Below are positions 15,122 through 23,685 of a stretch of DNA of 64,000 bases, piece by piece. The notes beneath the pieces were generated by a model. It was not told the DNA's origin. It saw nothing but the letters and a program-made list of their open reading frames with translations, and did not search any database. The DNA is from Nitrospirota bacterium (lineage in GTDB: Bacteria > Nitrospirota > Thermodesulfovibrionia > Thermodesulfovibrionales > UBA6898), in assembly GCA_021825365.1 (NCBI GenBank), contig JAKAHR010000013.1, positions 23,944-87,943 of the forward strand. The letters run 5' to 3'. How positions within the stretch are numbered: the first letter of the stretch is position 1; each line of letters opens with the position of its first letter. Position numbers and translations under genes: made by a program.

Positions 15122-18100
15122 CCCGGAGCCCCGCCTGTTGCCGGGACTGGACAACATAGATATCTTCGCCCGCCAGTATGCCTTCAATATCCTGCGGACT
15201 GCTGAACGCCTCCTCGATGAGTCTCCCGACAGCGGCGAGCCGTTGTCCCGTCGTCAGCAGCGAGGCCGGGTCTGTCGTGAACCCGACTTCAGCATAGTTG
15301 ATCCTCCTTTTCACCTGACCGGATGCCTTGCCCGGCCAGATCGCCTCACTGAAGCTTGCGAAGGAGATGACCCTTGTCTTTGACGCAGACTGAGCGCAGG
15401 AGAGGCGGAAGGGTCTTCCCGGCGTTCTTCCCGAGGCGAGGGTTTCTCCCAGACCGACGGCGAGTTCGGCATATACCTCGTCCCTGCCGCTGCCCAGCGG
15501 ATCCCGGGTATGCAGGATAAAGGAATACTCAGGGGTGATCATCTCCTGGATGATGACGGACATGCAGGCGGCTGACGGAGGGATGCCCGCCCTCATCCTG
15601 CTGAGCGCGGCATTTCGCGACCAGAGGGAGGACCAGACCGTGCGCACCGCATCCGTGATCCCCGAGAGAGACACATTGGCGACAGTGCTGTACACACCCG
15701 CCTCGACCGAACCCTCGCGGTCCTCGCTGCAGGCGCTCGAACGGACCATGAGACGCGGGTCACGGCCGAGGGCAGCGGAAGCGGCTGAGACCACCTCCCG
15801 GGGGATTTCGAGGCCGGCGAGGAGGCGGGAGAGCCGCTGCCGCGTGCCTTCCGGAAGATCAGGCGAGGACCGATCCAGGTCGTCAAGGAGTTCCCTGTAT
15901 CGAGTCGCCGAGGGCCCCGAAATCAACAGGGCCTTCTCCATGACGCCGAAGGGCAGCACGATCGCGCCGGGCGTCCTGAAGCCCGACCCCGGCCTGTCGG
16001 CCAGCTCCTGAAGCCTTTTGAGCGAGAAGGCCTTCTGTCCGCTGTTTTCGATCGTCACTTTTCCGAGGGGAAGAGGCGCCGCATCCCGGGATGCGGCGAC
16101 AGAAGGGGAGAAAAGAGAGATCATTTTCCCGGGAGCCCCGGGCCGGACCGATTCTTCGACAGCGTAGCCCACTGATTCCCTGTCTGCGGAAAGGGAGATG
16201 ACCTGCCCGTGGAGTCCCCGCATCGTGTTACACAGGTCCTTGTCTTCGCAGACGAGAAACACCACATTTCCCTGCCGCGCCCGGACCGCCAGATGAGACA
16301 GATGAGGCGTCTCCTGCGGGGTGATGAGTGCGGCCAGCCACGGCGGGACGTCCTCTTCTCCGGTCAGTCTCTCCGCGAATACGACATGAGCTTCGTCCGG
16401 TCCCGCCTGCACGGACCCCATGTCAGCTGCGGCGACCAGCCTGCCTGATGCATGGCCGGGAACGATGACATCCCAGGGAGGGAGCAAGGCGAGTCTTCGT
16501 ATCCAGCGGGAAACGGTGTCGACGAGGCGAGACACCTGGAAGACCGGATGGGCCCTGATCTCAGATTCGGCATAAACCCGTATCGCATGATCAGGGACCC
16601 CGAGCGCGCGGCCGAGCCTTTCCGCTTTTTCCGGAAAGATGTCGAGTATCCTGACGCAGTACGCGTCCGCCATTCTCCTGCACCGCTCCAGTGTCGCATC
16701 GAGCCGGAGCAGGCGGAGGCGGTCATCCTGATCGAAATCCGCAAGCCATGCGGTGATTTCCGATTCGATGGCTGCGCATTCGTCCTGATCGATGCCGCTC
16801 AGGCGGAGGTCTGCTGCGGAGAGGCGCAGACAGTCAAGGACGGTCTTCCAGGCGATGGTTTCCTCTGATGAGGCGAAGATGTTGTTGAGGCGGCTCAGGA
16901 GGCTGAAGGAGAAGCCCTCAAGCCCTATGTCTGCCGCCAGGAACCGCTGTCCCTCCGCATCCGTCCGGCCATGCGGACGATTGCCGATATCCATACGAAT
17001 GCCGATGAGCAGGCTGAGGGCGGAAGCACCTGATGCAACGTCAGTCCCGGCCTTCCTGCCGATGAACGCCTCAACGAGACTCCTGTCGAGGGATCCCGAC
17101 CCGGCGAGGCGACGGAGCTGATCATCGAGGGAGCGGGCATTGAAGAATTCCTCAAGCTCCCGGTGAAACTGGATGAACGACTCCACAAAGGGCGGCGAAT
17201 ACCCCGCGCCGGGGGCGGTGATCTTCGCCAGGATGGCGGCGGATGTGGCGAGGTCCTCCGGCCCCGCGGAGCGGTGGAGCTTGTTCTGAAGGGTTGTCTT
17301 GATCTCCCGCTTCAGGTCCTGGGGGATGTCGTTCCTGTGGGCGATGTCCCTGATCCGCGTCAGCGGCTCTGCACGCACGAATGCCTCATCGAACGAGGGG
17401 AGCCAGGGGAGGATCTTCCGTATGATGAGAGCATTTTCAGGGGTGGATATCCGGATAAGCCTCTTGTATATCCGCTGCGCGATCTTCGCATGGTAAGATG
17501 GCCGGTAGTGGCCGCTGTCTTCCGAGCAGGGGAGTTCGCCCGTGCCGATGAAGTGCAGATATACGGCGAGGTATGCGAGCTCGGTCATGCCGAGGGCGGA
17601 TGACTCGTCGATGAGGAGGTCATGCACCCATCCCAGTTTATTCCGCCAGCTGCCGCACCTCCCGTCCGCCTCCGCGATCCGGCCGGCGAAGTCATCCGGA
17701 TACACAGGAGGGGGCCCCGGCGCTACGCCGATAATATCAAGGAGTCTCTCCCTGGCCTGGTTGAGAAGACCGGCAGGCCGTGGCCACTGCTCGAGGATCA
17801 TGCAGCCTGCGAAGTGTCTCCTCCTGAGCCTCTTGATCAGTCCGGAGATGCCGGAGGGGTCCATCGCCGACGGACCGGTGAAGACCGGCAGATGGCTGTC
17901 GCTGTCCCCGAAGTTTTCATGCATGTGCAGGTGGATCACCGGGATCGCCGGATCGAGCAGGTCGACGAATGCAAGGTAGTTGTTCCGGGTGGCGCTGCAG
18001 AGGTTGGCGTGTCCCATGTCGAGACACATGCCCAGAGGAGACATGTCCGGGAGGCGAGCGGCGAGCAGGTCAAAGAGTGTATTAAAGTCATCCGGTCCTG

Positions 18101-18518
18101 TCTCGACGGTATTTTCGATCGACAGCCTCATGCCCTCCGGGAGTTGCCGGATCACGGATTTCAGGGCATCCGCAAAGGCGGCTGCGCCTGCGGGCGCATG
18201 GAAGTGGACGTTCACGAGAGCTGCCCCGATATCCCGGGCAAAGAGGATCTCTTTCAGGAGGGTGTCGCCATTGCCCTGTCCGGGATGGAGGGAGGCATGC
18301 ACGGCAAGGGTTATGTCGTGCCCCTCAGCGGTCGAGCGGATATAGGCACGCGTCTCTCCGGAGACATCATCGACTCTCCATCCTGCGCCTGATTCCTTCT
18401 TGTCGGGAAACCACTCGAAGGCGTCGAAGCCGTTGGCGACCGCATAATCAAAGGGTTCAAACGGCGATGATGCGGAGAAGGCGGTCTGATTTCCGATCCG
18501 TATCCTCGGCGAGGTCAT
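15114..18518 (-). CDS. TIM barrel - phosphoglucan, water dikinase (PWD) fusion
   Basis: This 1134-residue protein has two parts. Residues 1-265 form an AP endonuclease 2-like TIM barrel in which all nine Endo IV-type metal ligands can be matched: His74, His105, Glu135, Asp167, His170, His198, Asp207, His209 and Glu243. From about 300 on, the protein matches plant phosphoglucan, water dikinase (GWD3/PWD): RIRDIAHRNDIP and NKLHRSAGPEDL near 388-415, the phosphohistidine motif PHLSHLAVRAR (His742), and a C-terminal ATP-grasp domain ending YVVQSRQQ. PWD transfers the beta-phosphate of ATP to C3 of glucosyl units already phosphorylated by GWD. Plant PWD carries a CBM20 at the N-terminus; here the TIM barrel takes its place. 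The start overlaps the GWD stop (ATGA). Confidence 0.88.
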   Translation of the reverse strand: MTSPRIRIGNQTAFSASSPFEPFDYAVANGFDAFEWFPDKKESGAGWRVDDVSGETRAYIRSTAEGHDITLAVHASLHPGQGNGDTLLKEILFARDIGAALVNVHFHAPAGAAAFADALKSVIRQLPEGMRLSIENTVETGPDDFNTLFDLLAARLPDMSPLGMCLDMGHANLCSATRNNYLAFVDLLDPAIPVIHLHMHENFGDSDSHLPVFTGPSAMDPSGISGLIKRLRRRHFAGCMILEQWPRPAGLLNQARERLLDIIGVAPGPPPVYPDDFAGRIAEADGRCGSWRNKLGWVHDLLIDESSALGMTELAYLAVYLHFIGTGELPCSEDSGHYRPSYHAKIAQRIYKRLIRISTPENALIIRKILPWLPSFDEAFVRAEPLTRIRDIAHRNDIPQDLKREIKTTLQNKLHRSAGPEDLATSAAILAKITAPGAGYSPPFVESFIQFHRELEEFFNARSLDDQLRRLAGSGSLDRSLVEAFIGRKAGTDVASGASALSLLIGIRMDIGNRPHGRTDAEGQRFLAADIGLEGFSFSLLSRLNNIFASSEETIAWKTVLDCLRLSAADLRLSGIDQDECAAIESEITAWLADFDQDDRLRLLRLDATLERCRRMADAYCVRILDIFPEKAERLGRALGVPDHAIRVYAESEIRAHPVFQVSRLVDTVSRWIRRLALLPPWDVIVPGHASGRLVAAADMGSVQAGPDEAHVVFAERLTGEEDVPPWLAALITPQETPHLSHLAVRARQGNVVFLVCEDKDLCNTMRGLHGQVISLSADRESVGYAVEESVRPGAPGKMISLFSPSVAASRDAAPLPLGKVTIENSGQKAFSLKRLQELADRPGSGFRTPGAIVLPFGVMEKALLISGPSATRYRELLDDLDRSSPDLPEGTRQRLSRLLAGLEIPREVVSAASAALGRDPRLMVRSSACSEDREGSVEAGVYSTVANVSLSGITDAVRTVWSSLWSRNAALSRMRAGIPPSAACMSVIIQEMITPEYSFILHTRDPLGSGRDEVYAELAVGLGETLASGRTPGRPFRLSCAQSASKTRVISFASFSEAIWPGKASGQVKRRINYAEVGFTTDPASLLTTGQRLAAVGRLIEEAFSSPQDIEGILAGEDIYVVQSRQQAGLRDG

Positions 18519-21500
18519 GTGATGCCGACCTGGGGCCGGGCCTGAACTACCCAGTACCGGCCGTTCGAACAGGCGCCCTCGATGTCCTGTGGTACGGACA
18601 GGGAACGTTCCACCTCCTTGCCGAGCCTGCCGATGTCCTCCATGAATGTCCTTCTGAATGTCTCATCCATGATGAGAGGGTCAGCCGAGTAATCGAGTCG
18701 CATCCTGCGGGAGTCAGGGAAGATGAAGCTGTCATAGAGACCCGCACCCGCAAAACCTGCGAGGTCCTCGCCGCTCGAATCGGAGCGGAAGATGAGCCCC
18801 GCTCCATACAGTCCTTCGTCTTTGTCAGGGAAGGACAGGAGGCGGCACTCTCCGGTCTTCTTTCCCACACTGAAGGAGAGGGCTTTGCCGGGGTAATTGC
18901 CGACAAGGGCCTCTCCGAGACCGAGGACGACTTCCGCATAGATTTCATCAGGACTGCCTGAGAGGGGATTGACCGTATGGATGACAAAGCTGTAGGGGGC
19001 GGCGACCACCTCCTGGATGAGCACGGACATGAGGAGTTCGTGATGGGGTATGTCATGCGCCATGCGGCTCAGGCAGGCACGCAGGTTCCATTTTGAGGCC
19101 CACACCTTCCTGATGCAGGTCCAGGCATCTTCCCAATTCTTCGGGAGGGCCATACCGTTGTGCCGCATCGCGCCGATAACGGATGACTCGAGTTCCTCGG
19201 GCCCCTGAAGGCCGAGGACCGTCTCCCTCAGATCGCGGCATAGGTCCTCGATCGTCTTCCTGTCGGCCGCTGAGGCGAGATTATTCATGAGTTCCCCGTA
19301 TCGGGCCGAGAGCCGGCGGTTGGAATCATCTGCCATCACCTTCTCAAAGACACCAAAAGGCAATGACACGGAATCAGGGACGCCTATCCATGCAGGCAAC
19401 GCCCCGCGAAGGGATTTGAGGTTGTAGGCCTTGCTGCCGACCTTTTCGCGGGAATATGCGGCAAGGGGCAGTACATATCCGCTGAACACAGGCTGCCGAA
19501 ACGCGGTACGGAGGAGGGGAGTCCGTGCAGGTGCAACGTCAGGCCCCGCCCCTTCTTTAAAGACAACGTCTCCTCGAACGTCCGTGCGCAGGAAGAGTTC
19601 GTGTCCTGCGAGCGCCTTCAGCCGCTGCATCGTCTCCGCGTCAAAACAGGTCGCAAAGACGATCCCCGAATTTCTGGCACGCACCGCAATATGCGACAGG
19701 ATATCGATCGGCACCGGCGTGATGATCGCGACGACACCCCGGGGGATCTCCTCATCCCCGCTGATCGCCTCCGCAAAGACGAGAGTCTTCTCCTCATACG
19801 CTCTTCCCTGTATCCCGCGCAGCGCGGGGACAACCTCCAGCCTGCCTGATGCCGACCCGCGGCTGATCACCTGCCAGTCCCCCAGATCGGCCGTCTCCCT
19901 GAGGACCGGATCGAGATGGCGGATGAGCAGGGACAGCACGAATTCGAGGCGTCCCCGCACGACTTCCTCGCTGAACAGGGAGATGGTCCATGCCTCGGCG
20001 CCGAAGGCCTTGCCGAGAAGTTCCGCCTTCGGCTGGAGCAGCCGGCAGTATGCGTCGATGAATGATCCGACCGCGCGGCCGAGACGTTCGAGAACCGCCT
20101 TTGCATGAAGGGACCACTCCCTGGCAAAGGGCTGCCGGCTGCGGAGGTGCTCCCATTCCTTCACGCAGAAGCCGAACTCCTCTCCGCCCCCTGAGAGCAG
20201 GACATTCGCAAGCACCGATGAGACGAGGTCCAGCAGGAGGACGCGGTCAAGGCGTGCATGGAGGTTCTGCTCGACCGTCACCCGGAGGAAGTCCTCGAGT
20301 GCGATATCAAGCAGAAGGATGTCCCGCACCCTCGCCTCATCGCCCGAGAGCAGACCGGAAAGCCGCCTTCGGCCGTCGGTTGTCCGCCAGGCGAGGGCGG
20401 AGACGTCCGAGCGGTCAGTGCGATGGTGCCAGACATAATCCATGAGGCCGTGGAGTTCAGGGTCAAAATGGCGTCGGGCCATGTAGATGGCGGTGCCGAG
20501 GTCCGTGGCGGAATGGACCGCCTTGAGGACTCCGAGGAAGTGTTCGAAGTCATGGACGAGGGCATCCTTCAGGTGGGGGATAAAACCGGGGTCGGAATGG
20601 ATCGGCCTCTCATAACCCTGCAGCCGCCTCCTGGTCACCCCGCCTTCGGCGAGGGTTCTGTTGAAGACATCGAGGTCCCCGTTGTGCCTGAGGAACTGGA
20701 GATACGCCTCGCAGATGACGACATCATCAGGGGTGGTGTTGTTGTGGAGTTTCTGGTGCCACTCCTCCATGAAATGCCCTGACACCTCCTTGATATGGTG
20801 TCGGTGCATGATGTTAAGGATCTCGTCCCTGATCCTCTGACCGTCGCCCCCGCGGCCGAGTGTGGTGAGGATGAGCCGTATCATGTCCCTTTCAGACGGC
20901 TCGGCGAGGTAGCGTCCCGCAAGCCTGAAGGTAAGCCGGTCGAGGGCATGACTCAGTTCGCGCGGCTTTGTATTGTAGTTGCGCTGCCAGTCGAGCTGCC
21001 TGATCGCCGAGAACCGGAGCCAGGTGAAGATCACCGCCATCCCCTCGACCCCTTTGTGGATTCTGTCGAGAAGATCGTAGCAGAGGTTGAAGCGGTGCAT
21101 CAGGGTCCAGGAATGCTTCCCTGTCTCCTTCTCGATTATTTCGACCGCGATCGCCGGCAGGAGGGGGTCTCCCAGGATCCAGCCCATCTCCGCAAGATTT
21201 CCCACCGCCCCCGGCAAGGCGCTCCTCGTACCCAGGTCGATCCTGTAGTTCTTCCCCCGGTTGTTGTCCCAGCGGTTCTCCTCGGGGAAAAAGAGGACGA
21301 ATTCGATTACCGGGAAGTCGGCAGGGTTGAGCCGGATGGCGACCATGCCGCGGCCGTCCTGTCTGCGGAAGGGCGTCTGGACGGCCGTTTCCCCAACGGG
21401 TGTGCTTCCCTCCGGACGGAACGCATCAGGGGGGGCCTGCCACGGGCCGCGCGAGTCCCGGATAACGCCCCAGTGCAGCAGGCAGGGGGATGCAAAATCC

Positions 21501-21613
21501 CCGCTGATGACCACCTCTGCCGACCCGTCTGAAACACGTCTTTCGATGAGCAGGGTCGTGCTGTTTTGGAGGATGATGGTGTCGGTCTGTGCAACGGGGA
21601 CTGTCTCGGCCAT
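18515..21613 (-). CDS. Alpha-glucan, water dikinase (GWD)
   Basis: This 1032-residue enzyme phosphorylates starch-like glucan at C6 through a phosphohistidine intermediate. Residues 20-125 resemble a CBM45 starch-binding module (LHWGV, PWQAPPDAFRPEGS, FVLFFPEENRWDNNRG). The GWD signature HFMEEWHQKLHNNTTPDDVV is at 280-299. The phosphohistidine motif is DILSHIAVRARN (His641), and the C-terminal ATP-grasp domain has FRSDSSGEDLAGFAGAGLYDS and ends YWVVQARPQV. The order and motifs match plant GWD1/SEX1, though with one CBM45 instead of two and no transit peptide. It is the first gene of a four-gene overlapping operon. No strong Shine-Dalgarno sequence is seen before the ATG. Confidence 0.93.
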   Translation of the reverse strand: MAETVPVAQTDTIILQNSTTLLIERRVSDGSAEVVISGDFASPCLLHWGVIRDSRGPWQAPPDAFRPEGSTPVGETAVQTPFRRQDGRGMVAIRLNPADFPVIEFVLFFPEENRWDNNRGKNYRIDLGTRSALPGAVGNLAEMGWILGDPLLPAIAVEIIEKETGKHSWTLMHRFNLCYDLLDRIHKGVEGMAVIFTWLRFSAIRQLDWQRNYNTKPRELSHALDRLTFRLAGRYLAEPSERDMIRLILTTLGRGGDGQRIRDEILNIMHRHHIKEVSGHFMEEWHQKLHNNTTPDDVVICEAYLQFLRHNGDLDVFNRTLAEGGVTRRRLQGYERPIHSDPGFIPHLKDALVHDFEHFLGVLKAVHSATDLGTAIYMARRHFDPELHGLMDYVWHHRTDRSDVSALAWRTTDGRRRLSGLLSGDEARVRDILLLDIALEDFLRVTVEQNLHARLDRVLLLDLVSSVLANVLLSGGGEEFGFCVKEWEHLRSRQPFAREWSLHAKAVLERLGRAVGSFIDAYCRLLQPKAELLGKAFGAEAWTISLFSEEVVRGRLEFVLSLLIRHLDPVLRETADLGDWQVISRGSASGRLEVVPALRGIQGRAYEEKTLVFAEAISGDEEIPRGVVAIITPVPIDILSHIAVRARNSGIVFATCFDAETMQRLKALAGHELFLRTDVRGDVVFKEGAGPDVAPARTPLLRTAFRQPVFSGYVLPLAAYSREKVGSKAYNLKSLRGALPAWIGVPDSVSLPFGVFEKVMADDSNRRLSARYGELMNNLASAADRKTIEDLCRDLRETVLGLQGPEELESSVIGAMRHNGMALPKNWEDAWTCIRKVWASKWNLRACLSRMAHDIPHHELLMSVLIQEVVAAPYSFVIHTVNPLSGSPDEIYAEVVLGLGEALVGNYPGKALSFSVGKKTGECRLLSFPDKDEGLYGAGLIFRSDSSGEDLAGFAGAGLYDSFIFPDSRRMRLDYSADPLIMDETFRRTFMEDIGRLGKEVERSLSVPQDIEGACSNGRYWVVQARPQVGIT

Positions 21614-21955
21614 ATTATCTACTCTATATCAGAAGGGGGGGCAAAGCAAATGAAGGTGACGCAGAGCCATGGTGTTACTAAATCATAAATATGCCCTCAG
21701 TGCTTGTCATTCCGGCTTGCCTGTGCCCGATGTTTGGGTATCCGGAATCCTTCTGGACCGGGCGTGTGTAGACGAGAAGTAAAGAAAGATTATCTCAATA
21801 GAACGGTCCGCTTGCATCGCGCAGGTCTCTTGCCCGGTATTGTGAGGATCAGCCTGATCATGGAATGCTCTTGGCCTAGCTTCTGCATGTATTTGTTGAC
21901 TTGAACAAGTCGCTGTAAATATAATGCCCAGGGAACGGGCAGCGAGCCGGCAGGA
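21614..21955. other. Intergenic region upstream of the GWD operon
   Basis: This stretch of about 340 bases has no convincing gene. It should hold the promoter of the minus-strand dikinase operon, but I see no clear -35/-10 pair. ATTCCGG (21709-21715) and CCGGAAT (21742-21748) form an inverted repeat of the kind found in dispersed intergenic repeats with the wording TCATTCCGG...CCGGAATCC. No obvious terminator for the upstream glycosyltransferase gene is seen. Confidence 0.4.
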
Positions 21956-23629
21956 TCAATTCTCGCTGAAGATGGTCACGATTGTCTGGTATCTGAATGC
22001 CCCGGATGACCAGTCGAATCTTGCCAGCTCCCGAAGCAATCGGGGGCGGATGAGGGTCAACTCCTCGGGCGCTTTCTCGATTACCTCACTCGAAATTACG
22101 GCTACAGCGCAGCGCTTGCCAGCATCAGGCCGACTATAAATAGCAGGTTCCCCCATTTCCCAGGTGAACCGCAGCGAGGATGTCTCCGCACTGCCATCCT
22201 GGGGAAGATGAGGCCAGTCCTGAGGGGTTGCGATCTTTTTTTTTGTGTGGTAATCGAGTATCGGGATTGCCGCGAAGGTGCTGCCGGATGAACTTTTCTG
22301 CGGCAGGGCGAAGACCTCCACAGCGTCACAGTTCAGGGTGTCGAGATATTGCCCGGCATGTTTGAGGTTTGCCATGCCCGAGCTGCTCAGGAAGGGCAGA
22401 TAAGCACAATAGGCAACCGCTAAAGAAGATGCCACAATACTCAGTGCAACATATTGTCTGACGCCCCTGTCTTTGAAGAGGTGAAGCCCATATGCCGCCA
22501 TGAGTCCAAAGAGAGGAAAGAGCGGTATGATATACCGTATCCTCCTGATCTGGAGGACGAGCACCAGCACCACAAACCATGCTGCAACAAGGAATCGCAA
22601 ATCCTTGTTCCTGACAGCCCTGTATATACCGTACAGTGCAAATACGGTGATAAATGCCTGAGTCTGAAACAGAAATGTCGAGAGAAAGCCCTCCTTCCAG
22701 CGCTCAAGACCCGCCAACTGATACGTGCGCAGGATCATGATCTGCTTGTGGAAAAGATCGTAGTGAACAACGATGAGTATCCCCACAACCAAACCTGCAA
22801 GAGAAAAGACTGCCAATGACCGGCCGAGTATCTTTTTCGGTGCATCTTTAATGAATACGGCAGAGATCACCGGAAGGACTGAAAGCATGGGCCACGTTGA
22901 ATACTTCGAGAAGACAGCCATGCATACCGCGAGAGAGGCAAAGACCGTCCATCCGGGGCCTCCCTTTTCCATGGCATTCAGAAATGCATGGATCGAAAGC
23001 GTCAGGAAGAACATGGTCGAAACATCAACAAGCATCAGCGGCACCTGCGTAAGCAGGTATGGTATCCCCAAAAGAAACAGTCCCGCATAAACCCCTGTCT
23101 CGCCATCCCAGAGCTTCTTCCCGATAAGGAATGTCAGCAGGGCTGTCAGTGCAAACAGCGTCGAGGTGAACAGCTGAATATAAGTCCTTGACTCTCCCAA
23201 GACTGCAAAGATAACCCCATAGAGGGACGGGACCAGTGGCAGGTCCGTCCAGGCATTGACCTCGTTTCCCCATTGAGCAAGGAAATACCCTATTCCGTAT
23301 TCTTTCAGGTATTTTGCCTGGACAAAATACCTGGATGCATCAACGATTAACTCGGGTTCCTGCCATAAAGGAATGGTGGCTGCAAATGACGCTAGGAAGA
23401 TGCATGTTCCTGTATGGCGGCCGGAAAACTGCAGGCGCGAAAGGGCGTACGCGCAAAACAATGCCGGAATGAGGAAGAAAAATACCTGCAGGATGCCTGT
23501 TCGAGAGAAGACCCATTGCCAGCTGGTGAAGGTATTGTTATCTGCAGCACGGCAGATATAGAGGAGCGACAGGATGATAAGGGCACACAAGGATACGACG
23601 AGACTAAGCCCGATCTTCCTGATATCCAT
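21956..23629 (-). CDS. GT39-like membrane glycosyltransferase
   Basis: This 557-residue polytopic membrane protein with about 11-12 hydrophobic helices has the layout of the ArnT/PMT (GT39) superfamily. The large first extracytosolic loop contains PELIVDASRYFVQAKYL, the position where these enzymes carry their acidic catalytic motif. A C-terminal periplasmic domain of about 130 residues follows the last helix. Such enzymes move a sugar from a polyprenyl-phosphate donor to lipid A, protein or glycan; the acceptor here is unknown. I prefer ATG 23629, because AAGGGAG sits 9 bases upstream; the ATG at 23638 touches it directly. The secreted fibre gene lies 56 bases upstream in the same direction and could be a substrate or just a neighbour. 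Confidence 0.8.
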   Translation of the reverse strand: MDIRKIGLSLVVSLCALIILSLLYICRAADNNTFTSWQWVFSRTGILQVFFFLIPALFCAYALSRLQFSGRHTGTCIFLASFAATIPLWQEPELIVDASRYFVQAKYLKEYGIGYFLAQWGNEVNAWTDLPLVPSLYGVIFAVLGESRTYIQLFTSTLFALTALLTFLIGKKLWDGETGVYAGLFLLGIPYLLTQVPLMLVDVSTMFFLTLSIHAFLNAMEKGGPGWTVFASLAVCMAVFSKYSTWPMLSVLPVISAVFIKDAPKKILGRSLAVFSLAGLVVGILIVVHYDLFHKQIMILRTYQLAGLERWKEGFLSTFLFQTQAFITVFALYGIYRAVRNKDLRFLVAAWFVVLVLVLQIRRIRYIIPLFPLFGLMAAYGLHLFKDRGVRQYVALSIVASSLAVAYCAYLPFLSSSGMANLKHAGQYLDTLNCDAVEVFALPQKSSSGSTFAAIPILDYHTKKKIATPQDWPHLPQDGSAETSSLRFTWEMGEPAIYSRPDAGKRCAVAVISSEVIEKAPEELTLIRPRLLRELARFDWSSGAFRYQTIVTIFSEN

Positions 23630-23685
23630 CGTCCGCATCTCCCTTGTTGCAACAGAGGCTCTACTCCCTTTTAGCGGTCTGATTC

